The notes: generated by a model from the sequence alone, not told the origin. Counted from the first letter of the stretch, positions 51,841 to 61,352 are shown. The stretch: DNA of 64,000 nucleotides from Bacteroidales bacterium UBA6401 (GCA_002438635.1 DJPX01000026.1:6923-70922); one strand, 5' to 3'. Numbers and translations are program-made.

Positions 51841-52658
51841 AATATCTGATCATAAAATGCGTTATATTCTTCAATGTAACTACCATCTGCTATACTCTTT
51901 GCTTTGCTCTTTAGGACAGGAAGTCCACGATCGCGACAATAACTAACCAGCGACGATGGGACATTTTCTCCTGCCACGATAATACCATCAGCAAACTTGG
52001 CTGCAGTTTTGGCAAGATTTATGCCACTTGGAACTTTCAGTAGTTCTAATTCTTTTTCTCCTACAGAGCCGAACTTAGCTTTCTCTATGAAGTCTTTACT
52101 GAACATTTCGTTAGGTGTGTTGTCGTAGAAAGATAAAACTACCTTACTATTGGAGAAGATAGGGTCATCTCTATAGGTTTTTTTCAGGTAAACAGGAAGC
52201 ATGTGAGAAATCCATCCGTGGCAATGTATTATGTCCGGAGCCCATCTTAATTTTTTAACGGTTTCCAATACACCGCGAGCGAAAAAGATGGCTCTTTCGT
52301 CATTGTCTTCGAAAAAGACGCCATTATCGTCTCTTTCCAGCTGCTTGCGCTTAAAATAGTCTTCATTATCTATAAAATAGACTTGGGTATGGGCCGCTGC
52401 TATAGAGGCCACCTTTATGATAAGTGGTCTATCTACTTCGCTGATTATAAGATTCATACCAGAAAGCCTTATAACCTCGTGAAGTTGATTTTTCCTTTCG
52501 TTTATGCATCCATATCGAGGCATGAACGAACGTATTTCTCTCTTCTTTTCCTGTGTGCCTTGTGGCAGGTAGCGACCGATAGTTGAAATCTCACTTTCCG
52601 GAAGATATGGATATATCTCCGAACATACGAATAGGACTTTTTTTACAGAATTCTCCAT
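51837..52658 (-). CDS. Short glycogen/starch synthase-like protein (GT5 N-terminal domain only)
   Basis: 273 residues from the ATG at 52658 (MENSVKKVLFVCSEIYPYLP); the longer frame would cross the divergent ftsX start. It resembles the N-terminal GT5 domain of glycogen synthase (APDIIHCHGWISHMLPVYLKK is the DxxHxHDW-type segment). The substrate-binding KxGGL loop is absent and the C-terminal nucleotide-sugar domain (about 200 residues) is missing. It is probably a lineage-specific family rather than a broken gene, since the frame is intact. Catalysis of glucan synthesis is doubtful. Confidence 0.82.
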   Translation of the reverse strand: MENSVKKVLFVCSEIYPYLPESEISTIGRYLPQGTQEKKREIRSFMPRYGCINERKNQLHEVIRLSGMNLIISEVDRPLIIKVASIAAAHTQVYFIDNEDYFKRKQLERDDNGVFFEDNDERAIFFARGVLETVKKLRWAPDIIHCHGWISHMLPVYLKKTYRDDPIFSNSKVVLSFYDNTPNEMFSKDFIEKAKFGSVGEKELELLKVPSGINLAKTAAKFADGIIVAGENVPSSLVSYCRDRGLPVLKSKAKSIADGSYIEEYNAFYDQIF

Positions 52659-52664
52659 TTGGCT

Positions 52665-52672
52665 CAAAGATA
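52665..52672 (-). promoter_or_regulatory. Probable -7 element of the glycogen-synthase-like gene
   Basis: Minus-strand TATCTTTG (plus-strand CAAAGATA) ends six bases before the ATG at 52658, implying a leaderless or very short-leader mRNA. No clear -33 box. Confidence 0.4.
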
Positions 52673-52702
52673 CGAAAATTTTTCCTAAATTCGCCATTTG
52701 AA

Positions 52703-53581
52703 ATGGGTCGTAAAAGAAATAATATTCTGAAAAAGAGGATTGCAGGAGCATCGATTTCGTCTGTAATCAGCATAAGTTTTGTCTTGATGCTAGTGGGCTT
52801 GTCAGCCATTTTGGCTTTGAGTGCAGGTAGTATTGTCGATTATTTCAAAGAGAATATACAGATTACGGCTTTTTTAAAGCAGGGAACTCCGGCTGTTAAG
52901 GCTGTGGAACTGCAAGCAGAACTTGAAAAAGAGCCTTTTGTAAAGGAAACTCATTATATAAGCGTCGAGCAAGGGACACAGGAATTGGTCGACATGCTGG
53001 GGGAAGATTTTGCCGATGTTTTTGTAACTTCTCCCGTCCCTAGTTCTATAGAATTAATGGTGTATTCGAAGTATTACGATACCGATTCATTAGATGTGAT
53101 ACTTAATAAATTAGTAGATTATCCATTAATAGAATCGGCATCTACCCAGGCGGCAATGGCGCAGAGTGTAGGTGGCGCTATAAAACAAATTGGAGGCGTT
53201 TTGGGCGTTCTTGTTATTCTACTTACTTTTATATCTGCTGTTTTGGTGTCGAATACGGTAAGACTAATCATCTACTCTTCCAGATTTAGTATTCATGCCA
53301 TGCAGCTTGTCGGAGCGAGTAATTCATTTATAGAGAAGCCGTTTTTACGTAAATTCGCCTTAATGGGTTTCGTATCTGGTTTGCTGGCTTGTGCGGTAAT
53401 CGCTGTTGGATTGGTATATACTCACAGCATATTTTCACAGGTTTTTGAACTCTTCGAGCCTTTGCATTTAGCAGAAGTGGGAGTAGGTGTAGTTCTGCTG
53501 GGTGTTCTAATGTGTCTTTTATGTGCTAAAGTGGTAATGGGGAAGGTTGTAAGATTGGATAAGGATGAACTATATGGATAA
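52703..53581 (+). CDS. ftsX: Cell division protein FtsX (permease-like)
   Basis: 292 residues from the ATG at 52703 (MGRKRNNILKKRIAGA); this gives the normal family length. Spans: one N-terminal, then a large extracellular loop (about 50-165) and three C-terminal spans, with the FtsX motif near SNTVRLIIYSSRFSIHAMQLVGAS. With FtsE it links division to amidase activation; ftsE is not adjacent. An EnvC-like activator, the usual FtsX partner, is at 72-1232. First gene of the ftsX-DUF3098-uppP-lpxH operon. Confidence 0.92.
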   Translation: MGRKRNNILKKRIAGASISSVISISFVLMLVGLSAILALSAGSIVDYFKENIQITAFLKQGTPAVKAVELQAELEKEPFVKETHYISVEQGTQELVDMLGEDFADVFVTSPVPSSIELMVYSKYYDTDSLDVILNKLVDYPLIESASTQAAMAQSVGGAIKQIGGVLGVLVILLTFISAVLVSNTVRLIIYSSRFSIHAMQLVGASNSFIEKPFLRKFALMGFVSGLLACAVIAVGLVYTHSIFSQVFELFEPLHLAEVGVGVVLLGVLMCLLCAKVVMGKVVRLDKDELYG

Positions 53582-53810
53582 AAAGTCAGGACAGCAGATG
53601 CCCGTCGATAAGAAGGGGCTGTATATAATGTTGGGTGGATTGGCCTTGATGATTCTGGGCTTTATACTTTTGAGTGGAGGTGGAGTTTCCGATCCACAGA
53701 CATTCAACTACGATATGTTTGATTTTAGAAGGTTAGTGCTTGCCCCGCTGTTTTTAATAGCTGGGATAGTAACTATCGTTATTTCAATTATTAGAAAAAC
53801 AGGAAAATGA
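53574..53810 (+). CDS. DUF3098 small membrane protein
   Basis: 78 residues with two membrane spans (about 17-37 and 55-72) and the DUF3098 pattern YIMLGGLALMILGFILLSGGG and FNYDMFDFRRLVLAP. The start at 53574 overlaps ftsX by 8 bp. Its fixed place between ftsX and uppP in this phylum suggests an envelope role, but none is established. Confidence 0.88.
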   Translation: MDKKSGQQMPVDKKGLYIMLGGLALMILGFILLSGGGVSDPQTFNYDMFDFRRLVLAPLFLIAGIVTIVISIIRKTGK

Positions 53811-54616
53811 CTTGGTGGCAATCAATATTATTAGGCTTGCTGCAAGGGCTTACTGAGTTTCTTCCAGTGAGTAGCAGCGGACATTTGACAATAGGAAAGG
53901 AACTTTTAGGTGTGGAAGCATCGTCAGATTTGGTGTTTGAAATCGTAGTTCATGCGGCCACTGTATTAGCGACTATAATAGTGTTTAGAAAGCAGATAGG
54001 CCGACTGTTTACTGGCTTTTTCAAGTTTAAGTATAATGACGAAACCGACTATGTCTGTAAGATATTGGTGTCACTAATCCCTATTTTCATAGTAGGAATG
54101 TTTTTCAAGGATAGTGTTGAGGCATTATTTTCTTCCCTTTATGTAGTAGGCGTGGCATTAATAGTAACGTCTCTTTTACTTTTCTTTTCAGACAGGGTTT
54201 CTTCATCGCCTTTGAAAAAAACGGGTGATGCTCGTAATGGAATATCTTATTTGCAGGCATTCTTTATAGGTATAGGTCAGGCTATTGCTGTTATTCCCGG
54301 GCTTTCACGAAGTGGAACCACCATTTCGACTGGACTTTTAGTGGGTGTAAAAAGAGAAGTCGTGGCTCAGTTTTCTTTTCTTATGGTAATTATCCCCATC
54401 TTAGGGGAAGCTATTTTAAGTTTTGCCGGTGGAGAGATGTCGTCTTCTACAGTGGGCGCATTACCGCTTTGTCTTGGATTTGTTTCAGCCTTTATATCGG
54501 GGCTCTTCGCTTGTAAGGTTATGATAGCCTTAGTGAAGAAAGCTAAGTTGAAATGGTTCGCCTTGTATTGCGCCATTGTGGGCATAGCCGTAATAGTTAC
54601 TAAATTGGTAGCATAG
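53807..54616 (+). CDS. uppP: Undecaprenyl-diphosphate phosphatase (BacA/UppP)
   Basis: 269 residues, polytopic. QGLTEFLPVSSSGHLTI carries the Glu-rich and PVSSSGH catalytic motifs, and PGLSRSGTTISTGL the second RSGxT motif. It recycles undecaprenyl pyrophosphate, and overproduction gives bacitracin tolerance. ATG overlaps the DUF3098 stop by 4 bp. Confidence 0.96.
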   Translation: MTWWQSILLGLLQGLTEFLPVSSSGHLTIGKELLGVEASSDLVFEIVVHAATVLATIIVFRKQIGRLFTGFFKFKYNDETDYVCKILVSLIPIFIVGMFFKDSVEALFSSLYVVGVALIVTSLLLFFSDRVSSSPLKKTGDARNGISYLQAFFIGIGQAIAVIPGLSRSGTTISTGLLVGVKREVVAQFSFLMVIIPILGEAILSFAGGEMSSSTVGALPLCLGFVSAFISGLFACKVMIALVKKAKLKWFALYCAIVGIAVIVTKLVA

Positions 54617-54621
54617 AGAGG

Positions 54622-55311
54622 ATGTATTACTTTGTATCAGATGTCCATCTTGGCCTAAGGGGAAGTGGAAGCGAAGAGCGTGAGGCCAGATTTGTGGCTT
54701 GGCTTAAGTCTATCGAATGGAAAGGAGGTGATGCACTTGTCTTGCTGGGAGATATATGGGATTTTTGGTACGAATATAGGGATGTGATTCCTAAAGAGGG
54801 TATACGTGTAGTAGCCGAATTGATTAATATTATGGATTCTGGGGCGCAGGTTTACTTTTTCCCAGGGAATCACGATATCTGGTGCTTTCATTTCTTCGAG
54901 AGCATAGGAATTAAAGTAATAAAAAAGCAGCCTATAGTTTTGGAGATCGAGGGTAAGAAGGTAATGTTAGCCCACGGCGATGGAATAGGAGGTGCAAAGT
55001 GGAGTTATAAGTTGATGCTTAGCATTTTCCACAGCCGTTTTTGTCAATTCCTTTTTAGTCTTCTGCATCCTCGGATAGCATTTGATATTGCTACGAGATG
55101 GTCGAAGTCAAATCGTTACACTCACACGCCATATATTTGGAAGGGGAGTAAAGAGAGGCTATACAAATTTGCTTTGGCGCAAGACAAATCCATAGAACTA
55201 TTTATTTTCGGGCATTATCACTGTGATGTAGATGAGATCTTACCTAGCGGAGCCCGGCTAATAGTCTTGAAAGACTGGATAGATGGAGGAACGCCGTTTT
55301 TTAAGTTGTAG
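54622..55311 (+). CDS. lpxH: UDP-2,3-diacylglucosamine pyrophosphatase (LpxH type)
   Basis: 229 residues, calcineurin-like fold: VSDVHLG, LLGDIWDFWYEY, PGNHDIW, AHGDGIGG and FGHYHCD hold the metal ligands. FHSRFCQFLFSLLHP and WSKSNR form the lipid-binding part typical of LpxH-like Bacteroidota proteins. It removes UMP from UDP-diacyl-GlcN in lipid A synthesis. A broader phosphoesterase role cannot be excluded. Five bp after uppP. Confidence 0.88.
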   Translation: MYYFVSDVHLGLRGSGSEEREARFVAWLKSIEWKGGDALVLLGDIWDFWYEYRDVIPKEGIRVVAELINIMDSGAQVYFFPGNHDIWCFHFFESIGIKVIKKQPIVLEIEGKKVMLAHGDGIGGAKWSYKLMLSIFHSRFCQFLFSLLHPRIAFDIATRWSKSNRYTHTPYIWKGSKERLYKFALAQDKSIELFIFGHYHCDVDEILPSGARLIVLKDWIDGGTPFFKL

Positions 55312-55333
55312 GCTTTTGTGGAAAGACTGTCAG

Positions 55334-56002
55334 TTACTTGTCTATTAGTGCTTTGGTGGATAATTTATCGGTGGGTATTTTGGTTTTAGGCGGATCCTCC
55401 CAAAAGACTTGATAATAGAAATAATCCCATTCGGCTTCTCCGCTTTCCCAGATTTTAACTAGTTCTTCAGTCTTGGCGTCTTGCCCTTTAGGGTCATAGT
55501 GTGATTTAAGGTCTTGATCGAATACTTTTCCTACAAGAGTCCAAAAACCTGCAGAAAAGCCTCCTTCATAGTTATAAATGATATCATATACGGTCATGCC
55601 ACACTCTCGATCAATCAGCCTCGTAAGTAGGAAGCCTTGACTAATGGTGGTGTTTCGTATGTCTTTTTCAAAAAGTCGAAATAATTCTTTTTCTACATTT
55701 TTTATATATCGATCTCGGTTGCGTTTATCCAGGCCATCGGCTTCTATTGTGCTATCTACCTGATGCATAAGTTTTCTCCCTACAAGCGCGTAGGGATAGA
55801 CTTTATTGAAATTATAGATTAGTCGATACTTTTCTCTCCATTCGCGTCCATAATGCTTTATTTTCTTTTTGCCTTTAGCATTAATGGTCGCCGGCGGAAG
55901 CTCCTCGATGTATTCCAGTTCTAAACTATCCGCCACCTGCGCCGGTGCATTAAACACGCCGGCGCAAAGCAAAGCGGAAAATAGTAGAATAAAGCGTTTC
56001 AA
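55334..56002 (-). CDS. DUF4294 exported protein
   Basis: 222 residues. Signal peptide (MKRFILLFSALLCAGVFNAPAQ), then an acidic/basic helical domain with HYGREWREKYRLIYNFNKVYPYA and KELFRLFEKDIRNTTISQGFLLTRLIDRECG in two parts, the DUF4294 pattern. Ends in YFYYQVFWEDPPK. Function unknown. Last gene of the five-gene operon 61352-55334, only 3 bp after the phosphoesterase. Confidence 0.85.
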   Translation of the reverse strand: MKRFILLFSALLCAGVFNAPAQVADSLELEYIEELPPATINAKGKKKIKHYGREWREKYRLIYNFNKVYPYALVGRKLMHQVDSTIEADGLDKRNRDRYIKNVEKELFRLFEKDIRNTTISQGFLLTRLIDRECGMTVYDIIYNYEGGFSAGFWTLVGKVFDQDLKSHYDPKGQDAKTEELVKIWESGEAEWDYFYYQVFWEDPPKTKIPTDKLSTKALIDK

Positions 56003-56005
56003 AAA

Positions 56006-57469
56006 TTAATTTTCTAGATAATGGATTCTTCCGAATCTATCAGTAATTTTTACAATGTGTTTAGTCGCATTAGGATTGAATGGTGCTTTAAACATATTTG
56101 GTGAAGGATAACAAGCCACCCAAGAGATTTTGTATTTGCTTGGGTCAGCAAATTCGGCCTTAGCCACAGGATCTTTTCCACTAAAGCGTTCCATATCACA
56201 TATTTTTACGCCATCTTCAAAGTATTCAACCTTCCATGCATCGTCGTAGTCCCATACGTGAGCAACGGCGAGTCCGGGATAATCAGGGTTATCAAGATAT
56301 AATTTTCCTTGAAAATCAGGCGCGTAGCCACAACTTTTATAATACCAATTCAAATTCCCATCTTTTGTTGTATATACCTTATATCCTGGAGGACATCCAT
56401 CTACACATACAGTTCCACACCACCAACAGCCGCAGAAGCCTCCGAGATTGTGCTCCATAAGTCCATCTTTACCTTTCCCGCCACCGATAATAAAGTTCGT
56501 ATTAGTGTGCATGTGACCGGATAAGATAAGAGCATCAAATCCGCTGATCATTTTATATAGTGCAGGTTTGTTACAAAGGTTATCCCCGATAATATCGTAC
56601 ATAAATCTATCTCTGTCTTCTTTGCCTTGAGTTGTAGGTATATGCATGCAGAGCACCAGTTTATGATCAGTTGGCACAGTTGCTAGATCTTTTTCAAGCC
56701 AGCTGAGTTGCCTTTCATCTAAGTAACCTATATAAAAGTAGTCCCGTCCTACATAGAAATTATCATCTAGAACTACATAATGTGTCTTGCCTACATTGAA
56801 AGAATAGTAGGTAGGTCCGAAGAACTTTTCATATTCTTTAAATGAAGTCTCGTATGAGCGGCCCCAATTGGTCATATCGTGGTTCCCTATGACATAACGC
56901 ATATCTATACCGACTTTGTCTATCATTTTAGTTATGCGTGGATAAAGTGCGTGTTGCCATCCCACTATATCTCCTAGGCAAATGCCGAAGTTATAAGCGT
57001 CTGGATCTAAACTCTCTACATGCTCTTTCATATCGTCTAGTCTTCCAGCAAATGGAATTAAGTCGAGAGTGTCGGCAATCTGTGGATCGGCAAAGACTAT
57101 GGCATTATTATAAAGGTCATTCTTTTCATTTTTGATCAATACGAAGTCATAAACCTTTTTATCCGAGGTAAGATCCTGATAAAAACATGTAGGCCCTCTA
57201 AAAGAAGCATTTCTATATCCTGAAGGCGTGCTGACGAATACGAATCTGCCGGAAGCTCTATCGTATGGTATTTCAAAGTTACCTTCTGAATCGGTTTTTA
57301 CTACACATACCCCATCAGAAACTATTACGCCTTCCATTGCCTGACCAGAGTCGTTACGAACAGAACCTGTTATGATATTCGCAGTACTAGTGACTTTAGG
57401 TTTACTTACTCCACATGAAATTAATACGGCACATAAAGCCAATAAAGAAAGGATTTTGTTTATTTTCAT
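56006..57469 (-). CDS. Calcineurin-like phosphoesterase, lipoprotein with N- and C-terminal accessory domains
   Basis: 487 residues. Lipobox VLISC (Cys19). An N-terminal carboxypeptidase-regulatory/SdrD-like beta domain (about 32-112) is followed by the metallophosphoesterase core (about 122-340), whose ligands are in FADPQIADT, LGDIVGWQ, GNHDMTNWG, MHIPTT and SGHMHTN. A C-terminal calcineurin-like accessory domain (about 345-487) has a Cys-rich segment GGFCGCWWCGTVCVDGCPPG. Secreted phosphatase of unknown substrate. Middle of the operon. Confidence 0.88.
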   Translation of the reverse strand: MKINKILSLLALCAVLISCGVSKPKVTSTANIITGSVRNDSGQAMEGVIVSDGVCVVKTDSEGNFEIPYDRASGRFVFVSTPSGYRNASFRGPTCFYQDLTSDKKVYDFVLIKNEKNDLYNNAIVFADPQIADTLDLIPFAGRLDDMKEHVESLDPDAYNFGICLGDIVGWQHALYPRITKMIDKVGIDMRYVIGNHDMTNWGRSYETSFKEYEKFFGPTYYSFNVGKTHYVVLDDNFYVGRDYFYIGYLDERQLSWLEKDLATVPTDHKLVLCMHIPTTQGKEDRDRFMYDIIGDNLCNKPALYKMISGFDALILSGHMHTNTNFIIGGGKGKDGLMEHNLGGFCGCWWCGTVCVDGCPPGYKVYTTKDGNLNWYYKSCGYAPDFQGKLYLDNPDYPGLAVAHVWDYDDAWKVEYFEDGVKICDMERFSGKDPVAKAEFADPSKYKISWVACYPSPNMFKAPFNPNATKHIVKITDRFGRIHYLEN

Positions 57470-57473
57470 ATAA

Positions 57474-58865
57474 TTAACTTCTCCAAAATATTTTATTTTT
57501 ACTCAAAATACAAGTAACAGCCATCATTGCGAGTGTAATAATGAGTCCTCGAACCAGACCTATGAATGGATTGCCCACGCTGGCAGTATCAACTATGCTT
57601 CCTAGTCCAATCGCGTAGAATAAAGGATTGAGAACCAACCCCGAAAGTGTATATGCCACCATCGGATTCTGTCCTACAAGCGTGAAGTTAATACTTAGCT
57701 TGTGACCAGCAATTGCCAATGCGCTTTCGCACCATAATAGGAAACTTGTCATTAAGCAGGCCAATCCCCCAGTTGTCAGCATATAGGATAGGTTGCAGTG
57801 GTCTTTAGTAATGCCGCCATCTATAGGATCAAATAGAATGCCTAAGGCAAGCAGTAGGTAGCCCATACGTGCGATTCTATTCTTCGGTGAGGATTCAAAC
57901 CCTCTTGTGATAAATATTTGGGCCAATGCTGCCACTACCGTCACCCCCATAGCCACAGTCACATGCCTTGTAAACATTGCCCATAGTATGACTGGGATCA
58001 TTAGGAAGCAAAGTAGTGCGCTAATAAGAGAGAATGTGGCCTGTGGCTCGATGCACATCGACTCTTGTCTATCTCTGGCTTTTCTTAATATATCTCCTAC
58101 ACTCATACCGATAAGTGTTATGACAAGGTATTGAACATAATTCCAATTCAGAAGCCAACTGATACTTTCGGGTAGAGCGGCCCATTTAAGCAGTTCTGTG
58201 TGCCAAGCCATTTCTTTAAGTGCACAGATGGCAAGAAATATTACTGCCCTTAGCCAAGGCTTATCTTTCGTGATTATCCAGATGAATCCACCTACTAGAG
58301 CCAGCATTGACAATATCATAATGATGATATTGTTCTGGCTAAAAGAAAGATTTGCTTTGAATCCGAATTTAATGACTAAGAACAAGGCTATGAGTACAAG
58401 CACACCCGAAAGATTAATCAGGGTAGGTTTCACTTTGCTCTTTTCCGGAACTCTCCACAATGCGAGAAATAAACCTAACCATATTCCAAATCTCGTAAGG
58501 ATCTTTAACGGCTCCTCGTACGAGAAAATGGCGTTGGCATTCCCAAGGACAAGACCGAATGCGGCAAGAGTAATCCATCGCTTTATGATGTCGAGCGATA
58601 TATGTGCCGTGCTAAATCCTTTGCGTATTTTACCTCCTAAAGAAAATGGCATAGACGCTCCCATCGAGAAGATGAAGAATGGGAAAACTAGATCCACCCA
58701 TGTAATACCTTTAATATCAGGGTTAAATATAAAATCTGGAGGCGGTACTTGGCAGTGGAACATCCACGCCGGAAGTCCGGAGTTCCAGGCTATGTTCCCA
58801 CTCAACACCATAAAGAATATGGCCAAACCACGCAGAACATCTATGGATGCAATTCGGTTATTCAT
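57474..58865 (-). CDS. DUF5009/heparan-alpha-glucosaminide N-acetyltransferase-like membrane protein
   Basis: 463 residues with about ten or eleven membrane spans. SIDVLRGLAIFFMVLSGN at the N-terminus and TWVDLVFPFFIFSMGASMPFSL are typical of DUF5009/NagX-type acyltransferases related to lysosomal HGSNAT. Probably transfers an acyl group to an aminosugar or sugar across the inner membrane; substrate not known. Gaps of 4 and 3 bp to neighbours. Confidence 0.85.
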   Translation of the reverse strand: MNNRIASIDVLRGLAIFFMVLSGNIAWNSGLPAWMFHCQVPPPDFIFNPDIKGITWVDLVFPFFIFSMGASMPFSLGGKIRKGFSTAHISLDIIKRWITLAAFGLVLGNANAIFSYEEPLKILTRFGIWLGLFLALWRVPEKSKVKPTLINLSGVLVLIALFLVIKFGFKANLSFSQNNIIIMILSMLALVGGFIWIITKDKPWLRAVIFLAICALKEMAWHTELLKWAALPESISWLLNWNYVQYLVITLIGMSVGDILRKARDRQESMCIEPQATFSLISALLCFLMIPVILWAMFTRHVTVAMGVTVVAALAQIFITRGFESSPKNRIARMGYLLLALGILFDPIDGGITKDHCNLSYMLTTGGLACLMTSFLLWCESALAIAGHKLSINFTLVGQNPMVAYTLSGLVLNPLFYAIGLGSIVDTASVGNPFIGLVRGLIITLAMMAVTCILSKNKIFWRS

Positions 58866-58868
58866 CTT

Positions 58869-60272
58869 CTATGTCCTTTTTCTAACCAACCAATAGTTTT
58901 CGATTTCTTCGAGGGTTTTTCCTGTGGTGTCAGGAATTACCTTCCACATTATAAGCATATAAGGTATGCACATGAATGCAAAAAGGAAGAAGGTACCTGC
59001 CTGGCTCCAACCAAGTAGAACAGGTGTGAGTTGGCCTATGAGATAGGTCCCAACCCATAGCGCGAATCCGGCTATTGACATAGCTCTACCACGAACATCA
59101 TTAGGATAGATTTCAGACAGAAGCACGAATACTACGGCCGAAATAGAAATCGCACAGCAGAACACATAACCGAGGAAGAAGGTAAGCATAAAGCCATTTC
59201 CAAGGCCTAGTTTTGACCCGGCAGCGAAGTATGTGCCTATGGCTAGAAGGCATATAATCATACCACTTACTCCCCAATAGATTAATTTCTTTCGTCCTAC
59301 CTTGTCGATTATGAATACGGCCAAGATAGTAGTTACCATATTAACTACGCCTACAAGCACGGTAGAGAACATAGGATTGTCGAAACCGGCCTGAGAGAAA
59401 ATTTTAGGACCATAGTATAGCACTGCGTTTACGCCCATGAATTGGCCTAGAATAGCTATGGCACTACCAGCAATCACGGCTAGAAGTATGCCTGGCTTAA
59501 GCAGATCCTCCCAAGAGCCTTTGTTGGCTCCTTTTAAAGAACTATTGGTAATATCTATTTCGTCTTGTATCTCGCTTGTGTCGTTATATATTTTCGATAA
59601 TACGGCAGTCGCTTTTTTTAGCTCGCCTTTAACGATAAGCCACTTTGGACTTTCCGGAATGAAGAATATTATAAAGAAGAAAAGTAGTGCTGGGATGGTT
59701 TCACTTCCGAGCATACCTCTCCATGCTTCTGTTTGAAACATCTTGTCCCATAGAGATATATCTGCGGATGCGGTAATGGCAGGGTCTATGTTGCTCGCTA
59801 TAATCCAGTTAATTAAATATGCCAAGAGGAATCCCATAGTCACGGCCAACTGATAAAGCGAAACCAGAGTTCCGCGAATCTTTGCTGGGGACACTTCCGA
59901 TATGTATATAGGGGAAACGATGGAAACGATACCTATACCTACTCCACCTATTATACGATATGTGACCAAGGCATTAAAATCGCCACATATTGCGCATCCA
60001 ATAGCGGAGATGCTGAATAGTGCTGCCGATATGAGCATTGTGATTTTGCGCCCAAGGTAATCGCTTAACGAACCAGCTACGAGTACACCGAATATAGAAC
60101 CGATAAGAGCGCATCCAACATACCAACCCTCTTTCATGTCAGTCAGATGGAACTGATTTTTAACAATCTCTGTTGTTCCCGATATGACTGCTGTGTCGTA
60201 ACCGAATAAAATACCGCCGATGGCAGCTACTACGGCCATGAAAATTACATAACCGCTTGTTTTTTTCTGCAT
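58869..60272 (-). CDS. Sugar-porter family MFS transporter (XylE-like)
   Basis: 467 residues, twelve membrane spans. Family motifs: GYDTAVISGT, DYLGRK, RIIGGVGIGIVSIVSPIYISEV, PESPKWL, and VGRKKLIYWG after span 8. H+ symporters of this family take up xylose, arabinose, galactose or inositol. Specificity cannot be read off. Three bp before the DUF5009 gene. Confidence 0.93.
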   Translation of the reverse strand: MQKKTSGYVIFMAVVAAIGGILFGYDTAVISGTTEIVKNQFHLTDMKEGWYVGCALIGSIFGVLVAGSLSDYLGRKITMLISAALFSISAIGCAICGDFNALVTYRIIGGVGIGIVSIVSPIYISEVSPAKIRGTLVSLYQLAVTMGFLLAYLINWIIASNIDPAITASADISLWDKMFQTEAWRGMLGSETIPALLFFFIIFFIPESPKWLIVKGELKKATAVLSKIYNDTSEIQDEIDITNSSLKGANKGSWEDLLKPGILLAVIAGSAIAILGQFMGVNAVLYYGPKIFSQAGFDNPMFSTVLVGVVNMVTTILAVFIIDKVGRKKLIYWGVSGMIICLLAIGTYFAAGSKLGLGNGFMLTFFLGYVFCCAISISAVVFVLLSEIYPNDVRGRAMSIAGFALWVGTYLIGQLTPVLLGWSQAGTFFLFAFMCIPYMLIMWKVIPDTTGKTLEEIENYWLVRKRT

Positions 60273-60278
60273 AGTCTT

Positions 60279-61352
60279 TTATTTAATGTTGAAATAATCC
60301 TTGTATCTGTCGTATAAATGCCCGGCCTGAAGATAAGCAGATTGAGGGCTCATGAAATGGCTGAATTCAAAGGTGATGCCTTTGTCATATCCGCAACGGG
60401 CAGCGGCTTCGAGTTTCATTCTAAGCTTGTCGAATTTGATAGGGAAGAATTTGATAGGCATATCCCTGTCAAATGTCTCGGCGTTAGTCCAGCATTGCAT
60501 GCCATATCTGTCTGCCAATTTTTTATTTACGCTAAAGAATGCGTCGAGTTCATCGTAGTCTATATGGCCATCTTGGAACGCACAGGCATCTACTACATCG
60601 TGTATTCCGGAGAATATTTCGTTCCATTCTTCTTCGTGCTTTTGAACGGATACTGCTTCGGCCTTGGAAAGTGCGCCTCCAGCAGCCGATACGGCCTTTT
60701 TCCCGTCTATCCAAGGTGAGATAAATGTAGGAAGGTTATTGGATATGTCCTTACACATCTTTCCCATAGTGTGGAAACATTCTACGGCGCCTTTCGTGGC
60801 ACGAGATATTTCAGTGGAAATGTACCAGCCTTGGAAACTCTTATGGTGTCCGTAACGCTCCCATACTTCATCGATAACGAACTTGTTAGCTTCGACTTCT
60901 GCCATCATGTCCCCTGTATCCCAGTATTTTCCGGAATCATAAAGCCCGAAGTAGAATTTTAGTTCGTATTTGTCTGCAAGGGACAGAAAGAGTTCAAGCA
61001 GGTCCATAGACGGCATGTAGCAGCCTTTATTCATCAAGTATTTGCTTGGCCAAGTAATGAATTTTCTATAACCGCTTCTTATCATTATGACAGTGTCGAT
61101 TCCTATAGCCTTCATATATTGAAAGTCTATCTCCCACTCTTTCGGTCCCCAGTTCTGATGAGGAATATCGTGGGAAATTTCATCAAGGAAAGTCCCTGTG
61201 ATGCGAAGTGCGTTTCCTTTAGGTACTATAAGTCCGTCAGAGTTAGATCCTGTGAATGTTTTTTTCTCCGAACAACTTGAAAGGAGTGGGGCGCATGCTG
61301 CTGCCGTCGTGGCTGCTGCCGCTGTTTTAAGAAATGTTCTACGATTTGTCAT
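60279..61352 (-). CDS. Tat-type lipoprotein with DUF4434 (glycoside-hydrolase-like) domain
   Basis: 357 residues. The N-terminus TNRRTFLK is a twin-arginine signal, and Cys27 (LLSSC) is a lipobox. The DUF4434 domain (about 45-355) is a predicted TIM barrel with WGPKEWEIDFQYMKAIGIDTVIM, GWYISTEIS, FISPWIDG and FSHFMSPQSA. Family members are thought to act on glycans. First gene of the operon; the promoter would lie in 61353-61663. Confidence 0.87.
   Translation of the reverse strand: MTNRRTFLKTAAAATTAAACAPLLSSCSEKKTFTGSNSDGLIVPKGNALRITGTFLDEISHDIPHQNWGPKEWEIDFQYMKAIGIDTVIMIRSGYRKFITWPSKYLMNKGCYMPSMDLLELFLSLADKYELKFYFGLYDSGKYWDTGDMMAEVEANKFVIDEVWERYGHHKSFQGWYISTEISRATKGAVECFHTMGKMCKDISNNLPTFISPWIDGKKAVSAAGGALSKAEAVSVQKHEEEWNEIFSGIHDVVDACAFQDGHIDYDELDAFFSVNKKLADRYGMQCWTNAETFDRDMPIKFFPIKFDKLRMKLEAAARCGYDKGITFEFSHFMSPQSAYLQAGHLYDRYKDYFNIK

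Noticed and set aside
51837..52658. Broken glycogen synthase pseudogene
   Set aside because: The frame is intact, has a sensible start and end, and the short form next to DUF4270 appears to be a recurring arrangement in this phylum.
58198..58896. 232-codon open frame antisense to the DUF5009 gene
   Set aside because: Runs fully opposite a polytopic membrane protein; composition reflects the complementary strand of hydrophobic codons.
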